NCBI RefSeq assembly: GCF_902506095.1
Contig: NZ_LR733293.1
Coordinates: 1,848,457 to 1,912,456 of the forward strand
Source: Arthrobacter sp. 9AX
GTDB lineage: Bacteria > Actinomycetota > Actinomycetes > Actinomycetales > Micrococcaceae
DNA length: 64,000 bases
Reading direction: 5' to 3'
Shown here: piece after piece, positions 20,268 through 29,505 of the stretch
Numbering within the stretch: position 1 is the first letter of the stretch
How the letters are laid out: each line of letters begins with the position of its first letter
Notes under the pieces: model-generated
Seen by the model: only the letters and a program-made list of their open reading frames with translations
Database searches by the model: none
What the model was told of the DNA's origin: nothing
Position numbers and translations under genes: made by a program

Positions 20268-20980
20268 TGACACAGGAACTTCTTGACACCCTGCCTGCGC
20301 TCCGCATCGGCAGGCCGCTGGTGGTTGCCATCGACGGGCCGTCAGGCTCGGGCAAGTCCAGCGTCAGCAAGGAAGTGGCCCGCCGGCTGCGCCTGGCCTA
20401 CCTGGACACGGGCGCGATGTACCGTGCCCTTACCTGGTACTGCGTCAGCAGGGGCATCGACCTGGAAGACGCCGCCTCGGTGGAGCAGGCTTCCCGCGAT
20501 CTCGTCCTTGACCTCAGCACCAGCCCCAACGAGGAATACGTCCGGGTGGACGGAGCCGACGTCACGGACGCCATCCGCGAACCCGCCATCTCCTCGGCCG
20601 TCAGCGCGGTGGCCACCACGCTCGGCGCGCGGACGGAACTCATCCGGCGGCAGCGGGCCCTGATTGAAAAGCATCACCGGCGCATGGTAGTGGAAGGCAG
20701 GGACATCACTACCGTCGTCGCGCCCGGTGCAGAGGTGCGGATGCTGCTGACGGCCAGCGAGGAAGCCCGGCTTCGCCGCCGCGGCATCCAGCTCGGCGGT
20801 ACGCAGAACGCCGAACAGCTGGCCGCGCAGGTAACCCACCGCGACGCGAAGGATTCCACGGTGGTCAACTTCACCCAGGCCGCCTCGGGCGTGGTAACCC
20901 TGGATTCCTCGGACCTGGACTTCGACCAGACCGTTGCGGCCGCCCTGGTGATCGTGACAAAGGTGCTGAACCGTGACTGA
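20267..20980 (+). CDS. cmk: Cytidylate kinase
   Basis: Phosphorylates CMP and dCMP with ATP, linking CDP supply to nucleotide and lipid synthesis. The 237-residue protein has the P-loop DGPSGSGKSSVSK near residue 23, YLDTGAMYRAL, the CMP-binding VVEGRDITTVV and the lid region ARLRRRGIQL. I chose the ATG that overlaps the tyrA stop; an in-frame start at 20249 would add six residues. Its end overlaps the plsC start by eight bases. Confidence 0.95.
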   Translation: MTQELLDTLPALRIGRPLVVAIDGPSGSGKSSVSKEVARRLRLAYLDTGAMYRALTWYCVSRGIDLEDAASVEQASRDLVLDLSTSPNEEYVRVDGADVTDAIREPAISSAVSAVATTLGARTELIRRQRALIEKHHRRMVVEGRDITTVVAPGAEVRMLLTASEEARLRRRGIQLGGTQNAEQLAAQVTHRDAKDSTVVNFTQAASGVVTLDSSDLDFDQTVAAALVIVTKVLNRD

Positions 20981-21689
20981 GGTCAGTCCGGAGGTTCCTT
21001 CCGGCTGGACCATGTCCTGGAGCAGGCCCGTGGGCTGGATCCTGGACCACCTGGTCTACCGGACCTCGGTCACCGGGCGGGCCAACGTCCCCACCGGCGG
21101 CCCGGTGATTTTTGCCGCCAACCACATCAGCTTCCTGGACGGGCCCGTGATGTTCGGGGCCTCACCGCGGCCCATGCACATCCTGGTAAAACAGGAGATG
21201 TTCACCGGGTTCCTCGGCCGGGTCCTCACCGCTTCGGGGCAGCTGCCCGTGGACCGTTCCGGAGACCGCGCCGCGTTGCAGCGCTGCAGGAAAGTGCTCG
21301 ACGCCGGCCGTTGCGTCGGGATTCTCCCTGAAGGTACGCGGGGGAGCGGCGCCGCGGAAGACATCAACGGCGGCGTTGCCTGGCTGGCCCTGAACTCCGG
21401 AGCGCCAGTGGTCCCGGTCGCGATCCTGGGCACCCGCAAGGGCGACGAACACCTCGATTCGGTACCACGGCCGGGCAGGCGGTTCCATGTCAGCTTCGGG
21501 AACGCGCTGACTTTGACCCGCCGGGCCGGCGAAAGCGGCCGTGCTTCAATGGACAGGGCGGCGCTGGAGATCCGTGCCGCACTGTCAGGGCACGTGCAGG
21601 ATTCCATTCAGCTCACCGGGCAGCCACTGCCGGCGGCACACAACCCACGAACACCAGCAGTAGCCGGGACGCCGGCAGATGACCACTAA
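20973..21689 (+). CDS. plsC: 1-acyl-sn-glycerol-3-phosphate acyltransferase
   Basis: Transfers an acyl chain to lysophosphatidic acid to form phosphatidic acid at the membrane. The 238-residue protein has the catalytic NHxxxxD motif as NHISFLDG, a substrate-binding [12 protein letters not shown], and PEGTRGSG. The GTG start sits inside the end of cmk. The C-terminal 25 residues are a Pro/Ala tail without known function. Position between cmk and der is a frequent actinobacterial arrangement. A second PlsC-type protein is encoded at 38794. Confidence 0.88.
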   Translation: MTEVSPEVPSGWTMSWSRPVGWILDHLVYRTSVTGRANVPTGGPVIFAANHISFLDGPVMFGASPRPMHILVKQEMFTGFLGRVLTASGQLPVDRSGDRAALQRCRKVLDAGRCVGILPEGTRGSGAAEDINGGVAWLALNSGAPVVPVAILGTRKGDEHLDSVPRPGRRFHVSFGNALTLTRRAGESGRASMDRAALEIRAALSGHVQDSIQLTGQPLPAAHNPRTPAVAGTPADDH

Positions 21690-21699
21690 GGACAGTGCA

Positions 21700-23250
21700 A
21701 TGAGCGACACCACGCAGACCTCCGGCCACCCAGGCGCCGGCGACGACGAGTACACCCCCACTGGCACCGACCAGGTGGCCGAGCGGCTTGCCGCGATTGA
21801 CGACGAGGAAGCGGAGCTCCGGGCTGCTTCCCTCCGGGCGGGCTTGGAGGACTACGACCTCGACGAGGACGACGCCGCGCTGCTCAGCGGCGAATTCGGT
21901 GACGAGGACTACGACGGTCCCGTCAAACTGGATCCCGTGCTGGCCATCATCGGCCGCCCCAACGTGGGCAAGTCCACGCTGGTCAACCGCATCCTGGGCC
22001 GCCGTGAAGCGGTGGTCGAGGACACCCCCGGTGTCACCCGCGACCGCGTGATGTACTCGGCCCACTGGAACGGCCGCAACTTTACCCTCGTGGACACCGG
22101 CGGCTGGGAACACGATGCCCGCGGCATCCACGCCCGGGTGGCGGAGCAGGCCGAAATGGCCGTGGAGCTGGCGGACGCAGTCCTCTTCGTCGTCGACTCC
22201 GCCGTGGGCGCCACCGCCACCGACGAAGGCGTGATGAAGATGCTGCGCCGCAGCAAGAAGCCCGTCATCATGGTGGCCAACAAGGTTGACGACTTCGCGC
22301 AGGAGGCCGATTCCGCAGCTCTCTGGGGCCTGGGCTTCGGGGAGCCGTACCCGGTATCTGCGCTGCACGGCCGCGGTGTGGCCGACCTCCTGGACCACGT
22401 GATGGACGTCCTTCCCGAATTCTCCACAATCGAAGGACTGGAGCGATCCGGCGGTCCCCGCCGCATCGCCCTGATCGGCCGTCCCAACGTGGGCAAGTCC
22501 TCACTCCTGAACAAACTCGCCGGCACGGAGCGGGTAGTGGTGGACAACACCGCCGGCACCACCCGCGACCCCGTGGACGAATTCATCGAACTCGGCGGCC
22601 GCACGTGGCGGTTCGTGGACACCGCGGGCATCCGGCGCCGCCAGCACATGGCCCAGGGCGCGGACTTCTACGCCTCCCTGCGGACCCAATCCGCGCTCGA
22701 AAAGGCGGAGGTCGCCGTCGTGCTTCTCGCCGTGGACGAGGTCCTCAGCGAGCAGGATGTCCGGATCCTGCAGCTGGCCATCGAGTCAGGCCGCGCCCTG
22801 GTGCTCGCCTTTAACAAGTGGGACCTGCTCGACGACGAACGCCGTTCCTACCTGGAGAAGGAAATCGAGCGGGACCTTGCCCACGTGGCGTGGGCTCCCC
22901 GCGTGAACATCTCGGCCAAGACCGGATGGCACAAGGACCGCCTCGTTCCGGCCCTGGACGTGGCGCTGGAAAGCTGGGACAAGCGCATCGCCACCGGACG
23001 CCTGAACGCCTTCCTCGGCGAGCTCGTCGCGGCCCACCCGCACCCGGTCCGCGGCGGAAAGCAGCCCCGCATCCTCTTTGGCACCCAGGCCTCCAGCCGG
23101 CCGCCGAAGTTCGTACTGTTCACCACCGGCTTCCTGGACCCCGGATACCGGCGGTTCATCACCCGCCGGCTGCGGGAAACGTTCGGCTTCGAGGGCACAC
23201 CCATCGAGGTCAGCATGCGTGTGCGGGAAAAGCGGGGCAAGAAGCGTTAA
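21700..23250 (+). CDS. der: Ribosome biogenesis GTPase Der (EngA)
   Basis: Double GTPase needed for assembly of the 50S subunit. The 516-residue protein has about 75 acidic residues in front, as in other actinobacteria, then two G domains, each with its own P-loop (GRPNVGKST and GRPNVGKSS), DTGGWE or DTAGIRRR switch regions, and NKVDD or NKWDL base-recognition motifs. A KH-like domain closes the protein. I chose ATG 21700, with AAGGA seven bases before it; ATG 21679 is in frame and would overlap plsC. Confidence 0.95.
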   Translation: MSDTTQTSGHPGAGDDEYTPTGTDQVAERLAAIDDEEAELRAASLRAGLEDYDLDEDDAALLSGEFGDEDYDGPVKLDPVLAIIGRPNVGKSTLVNRILGRREAVVEDTPGVTRDRVMYSAHWNGRNFTLVDTGGWEHDARGIHARVAEQAEMAVELADAVLFVVDSAVGATATDEGVMKMLRRSKKPVIMVANKVDDFAQEADSAALWGLGFGEPYPVSALHGRGVADLLDHVMDVLPEFSTIEGLERSGGPRRIALIGRPNVGKSSLLNKLAGTERVVVDNTAGTTRDPVDEFIELGGRTWRFVDTAGIRRRQHMAQGADFYASLRTQSALEKAEVAVVLLAVDEVLSEQDVRILQLAIESGRALVLAFNKWDLLDDERRSYLEKEIERDLAHVAWAPRVNISAKTGWHKDRLVPALDVALESWDKRIATGRLNAFLGELVAAHPHPVRGGKQPRILFGTQASSRPPKFVLFTTGFLDPGYRRFITRRLRETFGFEGTPIEVSMRVREKRGKKR

Positions 23251-23398
23251 TTACGACACACCAGAGGCCGGAAACCCGGAAAGTGTCACTGGCACCCTCC
23301 GGAATCGTGTAAGCTCTTCTAGGTGGTTCGGCCGGACTGCTGGTGGAAATCCCCGGGTAAGCCCGCGGATGAAGCGCAGCGGAGAACGGCAGAACTGA

Positions 23399-23475
<77 letters not shown>

Positions 23476-23480
23476 AAGAA

Positions 23481-23518
23481 GTGGAAGCACCGGAGAAATC
23501 CGGTGCTTCCACTTTTTT
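23481..23518 (+). terminator. Strong Rho-independent terminator after tRNA-Pro
   Basis: A perfect 14-bp stem, GTGGAAGCACCGGA with its complement, closed by a GAAA loop and followed by six T's, five bases after the tRNA. Confidence 0.95.
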
Positions 23519-23729
23519 GTTTGGCTTTTGGTCAGTCCTGGCTTCGCACCCCGTTCCGGACACAACACCCTGGCGTTCGCAGTGGATTTGTCCGGATGAG
23601 GGTGTCCGTCGGGAAATGTGCCCCCAGCCCAATTCTTGCCAGCGCCCGGCCGACAGTTTTACCGGGCGCTGCCAAGACGGTTCATCAGCCCCTCCGTGGA
23701 GGCGTTGCGGGCACTCGCACGTTTCCGAA

Positions 23730-24041
23730 TCAGTACCACCGGATGGTTATGAGGCGGCAGTTGTTCCAGTAGTCGTTCCTCCGGTCGTAGTCGCGCCATT
23801 CGTGTGAGCGGCCACGATCATCGAAACAGACATAAATCCTGTAATAACCGTGGTGGTAGGAGCTACGGCCGTCACCGCGGTCTTTGTAGTCATCGTGGCC
23901 TTTATTCTTTTCGTGATTGTCATACGACTTGTGGCTATCTCTGTAGTCGTTGTCGTTGGCAAAAGCGGCACCGGCTGATCCACTGAAGATCAGGCCCGTG
24001 GCAAGGGCAGTGGAGCCGAGGATGCGGGATAGCTTGTTCAT
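23730..24041 (-). CDS. Small secreted protein of unknown function
   Basis: A 103-residue protein with a clear signal peptide (MNKLSRILGSTALATGLIF, then SGSAGAAFA with a likely cleavage after AFA). The mature part is unusually rich in Asp, Tyr, His, Arg and Lys, with two Cys (YVCFDD and NNCRLI) that could form a disulfide. I know no family. I chose ATG 24041, preceded by ATAGGA. Base and codon use are richer in A and T than in the flanking core genes, and it sits alone behind a tRNA gene, which hints at lateral origin. A cell-surface or metal-binding role is possible but not shown. Confidence 0.65.
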   Translation of the reverse strand: MNKLSRILGSTALATGLIFSGSAGAAFANDNDYRDSHKSYDNHEKNKGHDDYKDRGDGRSSYHHGYYRIYVCFDDRGRSHEWRDYDRRNDYWNNCRLITIRWY

Positions 24042-24438
24042 TGCAATTCCTATCGTGCATTTACTACTGAATGCCGCAGGAAGGAGAGCAGGCAGAGTGG
24101 CACTGGCCGTCATTGGGCGTTGTCCACGCCGTCGTCGACTCGCCTGTCTGCGGATTGCCTCTCAAGTCGGGTGGGCGCACCGGAGGCGCCTTGCTTGAGG
24201 GTGCGGATGCCCGTCGGATGAAGCTTGATCAATCCCGGGGAACTTCACCTGAGGGGTTCTTGTGCGTGATTGCCTGAACACACGGGAAAGGCCCAGATTG
24301 GCACTGTGTGTAGTCAGTGAGCGCCTGTGTCTGGACCCTCATGCAATCAGTTTCCGTCCGCCCGATGTGGTTGTTGGGAGGGGACGTGTCACTCACGATA
24401 CACGCCGTATTTCCGCGCTGTGAAGGGCCAGCGATACC
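24042..24438. other. Gene-poor stretch
   Basis: About 400 bases between the small secreted protein and the glycosylase gene. Short open frames exist but none has coding-like composition with a ribosome binding site. I see no RNA gene, tRNA-derived repeat or strong hairpin. It probably contains the promoter of the secreted protein at its left end. Confidence 0.5.
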
Positions 24439-25308
24439 CTATTTGAGGAACTTCGATGTCCTGCGGTCGGCGAGGATCTTGCCCTTCGTCTGGCAGGTGG
24501 GACAGTACTGCAACGCCGTGTCGGCGAAGGACACCTCGCGGACTGTGTCTCCGCACACGGGACACGGCTGTCCGGTCCGGGCGTGGACGCGCATGTGGCT
24601 CCGTTTGACGTCCTTCAGGTCCTTGGGAGGCTTGCCGCGGGCCTCTGCCAGGGCGGTTCCCAGCACGGTGTGGATGGAGTCGTAAAGGACCTGGACTGTT
24701 TCGCGGTCCAGCGACTTGGCCGTGGCAAAGGGGGAGATCCGCGCGGCGTGCAGGATTTCGTCACTGTACGCGTTGCCGATTCCGGCGATCACGCTCTGGC
24801 TCCGCAGCAACCCCTTGATCTGTTGCGAACTGCCGGCGAGGATCTCCGCCAGCATTCCGGCGTCGAACGCCTCAGTGAAGGGGTCCGGACCAAGCGTGGC
24901 GATGCCCGGCACCTCCTGCGGATCCCGCACCACGTAAACCGCCAGGCTCTTTTTGGTTCCCGCTTCGGTGAGGTCGATGCCGCGGGGCCCGCCGGGGCCC
25001 TGGAAGGTGAAGCGGGCGGCGATGTGGCCCTTGCCCATCCGCAACTGCGCATCCGTGGGGGAGTCCGTGAAGCGGACCCAACCGGCCCGTGCCAGGTGGA
25101 AGACCAGCGAAATCCCGCCGGTGTCGATGCTGACGAACTTGCCGAAGCGCCGCACGCCGGTCACAGTCCTGCCCTCAAGGGCGTTGAACGGCGGATCGGC
25201 TGTCTTCAGCACGGCGAAGGAAACGATCTGCACCTTGGTCACCGAGGTTCCCTGCAGGTGCTCGTCAAGAAATTCAGCCAGGCCGGCCACCTCGGGGAGT
25301 TCAGGCAT
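24439..25308 (-). CDS. Formamidopyrimidine/endonuclease VIII-family DNA glycosylase
   Basis: Removes oxidised bases from DNA and cuts the abasic site. The 289-residue protein starts MPELPEV, so after Met removal it has the catalytic N-terminal Pro and nearby Glu. A basic RRFGKFV matches the conserved Lys hairpin, SVIAGIGNAYSDEILH marks the helix-two-turn-helix, and a CPVC...CPTC zinc finger ends the protein. The zinc-finger tail (KGKILADRRTSKFLK) departs from the classic Fpg ending, so Nei-type specificity is possible. It is divergent from gcvH. Confidence 0.88.
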   Translation of the reverse strand: MPELPEVAGLAEFLDEHLQGTSVTKVQIVSFAVLKTADPPFNALEGRTVTGVRRFGKFVSIDTGGISLVFHLARAGWVRFTDSPTDAQLRMGKGHIAARFTFQGPGGPRGIDLTEAGTKKSLAVYVVRDPQEVPGIATLGPDPFTEAFDAGMLAEILAGSSQQIKGLLRSQSVIAGIGNAYSDEILHAARISPFATAKSLDRETVQVLYDSIHTVLGTALAEARGKPPKDLKDVKRSHMRVHARTGQPCPVCGDTVREVSFADTALQYCPTCQTKGKILADRRTSKFLK

Positions 25309-25404
25309 GGCTTATCCTGCGGCTTCCGGGGGTCCGGCAACGCTGCGTGCGCTCATGCGTCCCATCTTGTCAGAATCCCCGGCGAAGGCCCCGGCACTTA
25401 TGCC

Positions 25405-25410
25405 TATACT
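25405..25410 (+). promoter_or_regulatory. Candidate -10 of the gcvH promoter
   Basis: TATACT is the best -10-like hexamer in the divergent gap and lies 61 bp before the gcvH ATG. No good -35 is spaced correctly, so assignment rests on the -10 alone. Confidence 0.4.
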
Positions 25411-25471
25411 TTCAGCGGCGGCCCGTTCGGGCCCCGTTGACGTTGGTGTTCGACCCGATGAAAGGCCCCTG

Positions 25472-25858
25472 ATGAGCAACATTCCCGAAGACCTGTCCTA
25501 CACCGCCGAACACGAGTGGGTTTCTGCTCCCAGCGCCGACGGCGTGGTGCGGGTGGGCATCACCGACTTCGCCCAGGACGCGCTAGGGGACGTTGTTTAC
25601 GCCCAGATGCCCGAAGTTGGCACAAAGATTACGGCGAACGAAGTGGTGGGTGAGGTTGAGTCCACCAAGAGCGTAAGTGACATCTACGCTCCGGTCAGCG
25701 GCGAAGTTGTGGCCCGTAATGACTCCCTGGACACTGATTCGGCCCTGATCAACACCGATCCCTACGGCGACGGCTGGCTCATCGAGATCAAACTTGCCGA
25801 ACCGGACGCCGTCGAGTCGTTGCTCAGTGCATCCGAGTACGAACAACAGGTAGGCTAA
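25472..25858 (+). CDS. gcvH: Glycine cleavage system H protein
   Basis: Lipoyl carrier that shuttles the aminomethyl group between the P, T and L proteins of glycine cleavage. The 128-residue protein has the lipoylation site at Lys66 in VESTKSVSD and the conserved start YTAEHEWV. AAAGG precedes the ATG. The other glycine cleavage genes are not in this window. It heads the gcvH-garA-ftsR-DUF151-merR series, the same order as Rv1826 to Rv1830. A 156-bp gap separates it from the FHA gene. Confidence 0.95.
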   Translation: MSNIPEDLSYTAEHEWVSAPSADGVVRVGITDFAQDALGDVVYAQMPEVGTKITANEVVGEVESTKSVSDIYAPVSGEVVARNDSLDTDSALINTDPYGDGWLIEIKLAEPDAVESLLSASEYEQQVG

Positions 25859-26014
25859 AAGCTAACCGGTACATCCGGTTCGGCCAGGCGTGAAGGCGGG
25901 ACGTCTTCGCACGTCAGCGGCCGGATCGGGAGCCGGTTCCGGACCTGCGGGGCAGGCCGGGAGGGCAAAACGTTAACTGCCGGCTCAGAGCCGGATTGGG
26001 AAGAGGAGGAATCC

Positions 26015-26491
26015 ATGGCTGGCCACACAAACAACCCTGCCGATGGGGAATACGGCAATGGTGCGGCTAGGGCGTCGGAGACCACCTCGATCCATCTCAC
26101 CCCGGTTACCGATGAGCCCACCATCGCGCCCAAGCTGTCCTCCGAAGAGCGTAACTCCGTGGAGGCACTGCCGGCCGGATCCGCGCTCCTCGTTGCGCAC
26201 AGCGGCCCGAACGCCGGTGCCCGCTTCCTGCTCGACTCCGACGTCACCACCGCCGGCCGCCACCCCGACGCCGACATCTTCCTCGATGACGTGACCGTCT
26301 CCCGCCGCCACGTGGAATTCCGCCGCACTGCCCGGAGCTTCGAAGTGGTGGACAAAAACAGCCTGAACGGTACCTATGTCAACCACGACCGGGTGGACAG
26401 TGTGGAACTCAAGTCCGGCAGTGAAGTCCAGATCGGCAAGTTCCGCCTCACCTTCTACCTGAGCCCTGCCAGCGTTGCAGGCCGCGGCTGA
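26015..26491 (+). CDS. garA: FHA-domain protein, GarA/OdhI-like
   Basis: In mycobacteria and corynebacteria GarA/OdhI inhibits 2-oxoglutarate dehydrogenase and adjusts glutamate metabolism, and Ser/Thr kinase phosphorylation of an N-terminal ETTS motif relieves it. This 158-residue protein keeps that motif at residues 22-25 (ETTSIHL), followed by a flexible linker and an FHA domain at about 57-148 with GRHPDADIFLDD, VSRRHVEF and NSLNGTYVN. The FHA phospho-binding Arg, Ser and Asn are all present. GAGGAGG precedes the ATG. The residues after ETTS differ from the mycobacterial ETTSVFR. A PASTA kinase is encoded at 41200. Confidence 0.88.
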   Translation: MAGHTNNPADGEYGNGAARASETTSIHLTPVTDEPTIAPKLSSEERNSVEALPAGSALLVAHSGPNAGARFLLDSDVTTAGRHPDADIFLDDVTVSRRHVEFRRTARSFEVVDKNSLNGTYVNHDRVDSVELKSGSEVQIGKFRLTFYLSPASVAGRG

Positions 26492-26508
26492 TCCGGGGAC
26501 CGCTGCCT

Positions 26509-27231
26509 GTGGCAATGGCACAGCCGGAACGCCGGGGACCCCAGGTCCTGAACATCGGCGAAGTCCTCGCCCAGCTCAGCGGCGACTTCCCGGGCATGAC
26601 CGCGTCGAAAATCCGGTTCCTTGAGGAAAAGGGGCTGATCAATCCCCGGCGCACCCCCGCGGGCTACCGGCAGTATTCCGACGGCGATGTGGAGCGTCTG
26701 CGGTTCGTCCTGGCTTTACAGCGGGACCAGTACCTGCCCCTGAAGGTCATTAAGGACTACCTTGACGCCATCGATCGGGGAGAACGTCCGGAGAACCTGC
26801 CGCCCGGCGTCGTGGTTTCCCCCCGGGTCGTGTCCGACGAACTGGCGGCGGAACTGCAGAGCCGGGGGCGCAAGCTCACCGAGGAGCAGCTCCGCACGGA
26901 ATCCGGTGCCAGCGTCCCACTGCTCCAGTCCCTGCTCAGCTTTGGCCTGATCAGCCACTCCAACGGACAGTTTGACGAGCATGCCCTCCAGGTGGCCCGG
27001 GCCTGCGTGCAGCTGGAGAGCCACGGGCTCGAGCCGCGGCACCTCCGTCCCTTCCAGGCAGCTGCCGAGCGGGAGTTCGGGCTGGTGGAACGTGCAGTGG
27101 CGCCGCTTGCCTCACGCAAGGACGCCGCGTCCCAGGCGCGCGCGGCGGAGGCTGCCCGCGAGATCAGCGACCTCTGCCTCACCCTGCACCGGGCTCTGGT
27201 GCAGGACCATATCTCACGCATGGACATCTGA
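26509..27231 (+). CDS. ftsR: MerR-family regulator, FtsR-like
   Basis: A 240-residue DNA-binding protein related to Rv1828 and corynebacterial FtsR, which activates the division gene ftsZ. The MerR helix-turn-helix is at residues 14-80 (MTASKIRFLEEKGLI and RRTPAGYRQYSDGDVERL). The C-terminal part has a second winged-helix-like region (QLRTESGASVPLLQSLLSFG) and a helical dimer end. No effector-binding Cys cluster is present. The start is GTG. The TGA overlaps the next ATG by one base. Division control is inferred from family and conserved neighbours. Confidence 0.85.
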   Translation: MAMAQPERRGPQVLNIGEVLAQLSGDFPGMTASKIRFLEEKGLINPRRTPAGYRQYSDGDVERLRFVLALQRDQYLPLKVIKDYLDAIDRGERPENLPPGVVVSPRVVSDELAAELQSRGRKLTEEQLRTESGASVPLLQSLLSFGLISHSNGQFDEHALQVARACVQLESHGLEPRHLRPFQAAAEREFGLVERAVAPLASRKDAASQARAAEAAREISDLCLTLHRALVQDHISRMDI

Positions 27232-27734
27232 TGATTGAAGTCGAGATTGTAGGCGTTCGGATCGAACTGCCCTCCAACCAGCCGCTGGTCCTTCTGCGGG
27301 AGATGCATGGCGAACGGCACGTGCCCATCTGGATCGGGACGCCGGAGGCCAGCGCCATCGCCCTCGCCCAGCAGGGGGTTGTTCCGCCCAGGCCCATGAC
27401 GCACGACCTCCTCGTGGACGTCGTCGAATCGCTGGGCCACTCAGTGGTCAGCGTTAACATCGTGGCGGTGGAGGACAACATCTTCTACGGCCAGCTCCAG
27501 TTTGAGAACGGCACCACCGTCAGCTCCCGGGCATCCGATGCCCTTGCCATCGCGCTGCGCGCCAAGTGCCGCATCTGGTGTGCGGACTCGGTGATGGAGG
27601 AAGCCGGGGTCAGGATCACAGAGCACGATGAGGGGGAAGACGCAGAACCCGGCCCCACCGTGGACGAAGAACGCGAGCTGCGCCGGTTCCGCGAGTTCCT
27701 GGACGACGTGGAGCCCGAGGATTTCGACGGCTAA
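27231..27734 (+). CDS. Bifunctional nuclease family protein (DUF151)
   Basis: A 167-residue DUF151 protein equivalent to Rv1829. Family hallmarks are MIEVEIVGVRIELP, VLLREMHGERHVPIWIG and ASDALAIALRAKC. Some plant and bacterial relatives show DNase and RNase activity; the role in actinobacteria is not settled. The ATG overlaps the ftsR-like stop, so the two are coupled. The last 35 residues are acidic and variable. Confidence 0.85.
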   Translation: MIEVEIVGVRIELPSNQPLVLLREMHGERHVPIWIGTPEASAIALAQQGVVPPRPMTHDLLVDVVESLGHSVVSVNIVAVEDNIFYGQLQFENGTTVSSRASDALAIALRAKCRIWCADSVMEEAGVRITEHDEGEDAEPGPTVDEERELRRFREFLDDVEPEDFDG

Positions 27735-27745
27735 GATCACGTTAA

Positions 27746-27768
27746 GGTTAAAGTTCAGGCTGAAAGTT
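27746..27768. promoter_or_regulatory. Direct repeat upstream of the second MerR gene
   Basis: GGTTAAAGTT and GGCTGAAAGTT are imperfect direct copies offset by 12 bp in the 235-bp gap before the merR gene. They could be a MerR-type operator for self-control or for the FtsR-like protein. No function is proven. Confidence 0.3.
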
Positions 27769-27969
27769 TCGACACGCCTCTTTGAACCGGCCAACGTCTT
27801 TGACCTTGGGTCCCTGCAGGCCTAACGTCGAAGTATCAAGTTCCCATTGCTTACGGCAGCCGCGCAAGTCACACTGGAAGGTGCGCCCCGCGGAAATTAC
27901 AGGCATGGTCTTCGTACCTGTTCCTGCCTTTGCAGCGTTTCCGGGGGGCTTATGACAAGGAGGATCCAG

Positions 27970-28563
27970 GTGAGTCCCAAAGGCGAAGCAGGCGGGCTGA
28001 AGCAGCCCATTGGTGGTGTTGCTGTGCCCGCGAGCGGCGCCCAGGGACTCCTGTTCACTGAGGACCTTCCCGTCCTGGATGAGGATGCCGGCTACCGGGG
28101 TCCCACCGCTTGCAAAGCCGCCGGCATCACCTACCGACAGCTGGACTACTGGGCCCGCACCGGCCTGGTTGAACCGGCTGTCCGTGGTGCGGCCGGCTCA
28201 GGCTCCCAGCGCCTGTACGGTTTCCGCGACATCCTGGTGCTGAAGGTGGTCAAGCGACTCCTGGACACCGGCGTCTCGCTGCAGCAGATCCGTACCGCCG
28301 TGGAACACCTGCGTGAGCGCGGCGTGGAAGACCTCGCCCAGATCACCCTGATGAGCGACGGCGCCAGCGTCTACGAGTGCACTTCTGCGGATGAGGTCAT
28401 CGACCTCGTGCAGGGCGGCCAGGGCGTGTTCGGCATTGCCGTGGGCCGGGTCTGGCGCGAAGTGGAAGGCAGCCTCGCGTCGCTCCCGAGCGAACACGCT
28501 GCAGAACAGTCCTTCCCCGACGACGAACTGAGCAAGCGCCGGGCAGCCCGCAAAATCAGCTGA
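27970..28563 (+). CDS. MerR-family regulator (Rv1830-like)
   Basis: A 197-residue regulator. The MerR domain spans about residues 35-105: YRGPTACKAAGITYRQLDYW, SQRLYGFRDILVLKVVKRLL. A helical and small C-terminal region follows (LAQITLMSDGASVYECTS). I chose GTG 27970 because AAGGAGG lies six bases before it; ATG 27952 is in frame but has no such site. It is separated from DUF151 by 235 bp and so may have its own promoter. Rv1830 is the fixed neighbour of GarA and FtsR in many actinobacteria. A strong terminator follows. Confidence 0.87.
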   Translation: MSPKGEAGGLKQPIGGVAVPASGAQGLLFTEDLPVLDEDAGYRGPTACKAAGITYRQLDYWARTGLVEPAVRGAAGSGSQRLYGFRDILVLKVVKRLLDTGVSLQQIRTAVEHLRERGVEDLAQITLMSDGASVYECTSADEVIDLVQGGQGVFGIAVGRVWREVEGSLASLPSEHAAEQSFPDDELSKRRAARKIS

Positions 28564-28568
28564 CATTC

Positions 28569-28604
28569 AAAAGGCCGCTCTCCTTGTTGGGAGAGCGGCC
28601 TTTT
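28569..28604. terminator. Bidirectional terminator between merR and the orphan ParA gene
   Basis: A 15-bp stem, AAAAGGCCGCTCTCC with its complement, around a short loop, so both strands end in a T-run. It lies between convergent genes. Confidence 0.92.
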
Positions 28605-28674
28605 GCTGTCTGAGGTGTCCGGCTTGCCGGGGTGGGGCCGGCCTGCCGGGCGTTGACCGGTTGGCGTGCCAGGT

Positions 28675-29505
28675 CTACCGGGCGCGGCTGCGCAGCCCGC
28701 TGCCCACTGCCATGAGATTGGCCAGCAGGTCATCGAACAGTGCGGCGGCGGACTTCGCGGAGTCGCCCGGCCAGTGGTGCACGGGGTGGGCGGCGCCCTG
28801 GATCTGCTGCCAGTTCGCCTGCTCCGGGATCCTTGGGCTCAGGAGGAGCTCGCCGAACATCGATTCCATTTCGGCCAGCCGGTAGCTGTGCTCCGAGGAA
28901 CCCGACCGCACCCGGTTGGCGATGATGCCCGCCGGTGACAGGTTGGGTGCGAATTCCTGCCGGAAGAGCTGGATGGCCCGCATGGTGCGCTCGGTGCCGG
29001 CAACCGAGAACAGACCGGGCTCGGCGACAAGAGCCACCTTGTCGCTGGCCGACCACGCCATCCGCGTGAGCCCGTTGAGTGAGGGCGGGCAGTCCACCAG
29101 GACCAGTTGGTAGTCATCGGCGCCGGCCAATACTGTGGACAGCCGGCGAAGGTCGCGGCGGCTGAGGTCCGGACGGTCGTAGATTCCGGTGTAGGCAGAG
29201 CCGACGGCGACATCCAGGTGTGTGGGGCCCGAACCGTTGGAATGGGCGAGGGCCGTCCAGCTGCTGCCCACCACGTTGTCCGCCAGCCTGGCACGGCGGG
29301 GGTTCTTGAGCATCCTGCCGATATCCAGCTGGTCACCTGCCTGGACCCCCAAAGCGGTGGTCGCGTCCGCGTGGGGATCAAGGTCCACCACCAGCGTCCG
29401 GACGCCTGCGGCAAGCGCGGCAGAGGCCAATCCTGTGGTGACGGAAGTCTTGCCGACTCCACCCTTGAGGCTGCTGATGCTGACTACTTGCACTTGAGAG
29501 ACCAA
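28675..29505 (-). CDS. Orphan ParA/MinD-family ATPase
   Basis: A 276-residue Walker ATPase with the deviant Walker A KGGVGKTSVTTG, VVDLDPHADATTALG, and VDCPPSLNGLTRM. It belongs to the ParA/Soj superfamily, but no parB or cargo gene is near and no parS-like palindrome was noticed. The start is unclear: TTG 29505 or GTG 29493, neither with a good ribosome binding site. The long promoter gap on its right is shared with pyc. Its cargo, whether a wall, polar or plasmid-like factor, cannot be inferred. Confidence 0.83.
   Translation of the reverse strand: MVSQVQVVSISSLKGGVGKTSVTTGLASAALAAGVRTLVVDLDPHADATTALGVQAGDQLDIGRMLKNPRRARLADNVVGSSWTALAHSNGSGPTHLDVAVGSAYTGIYDRPDLSRRDLRRLSTVLAGADDYQLVLVDCPPSLNGLTRMAWSASDKVALVAEPGLFSVAGTERTMRAIQLFRQEFAPNLSPAGIIANRVRSGSSEHSYRLAEMESMFGELLLSPRIPEQANWQQIQGAAHPVHHWPGDSAKSAAALFDDLLANLMAVGSGLRSRAR

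Noticed and set aside
24071..24277. Small open frame in the gene-poor stretch
   Set aside because: No ribosome binding site, no recognisable protein and no coding-like composition.
25309..25471. Glycine riboswitch before gcvH
   Set aside because: I could not find the paired aptamer consensus in this short gap. A covariance search (Infernal with the Rfam glycine model) would settle it.
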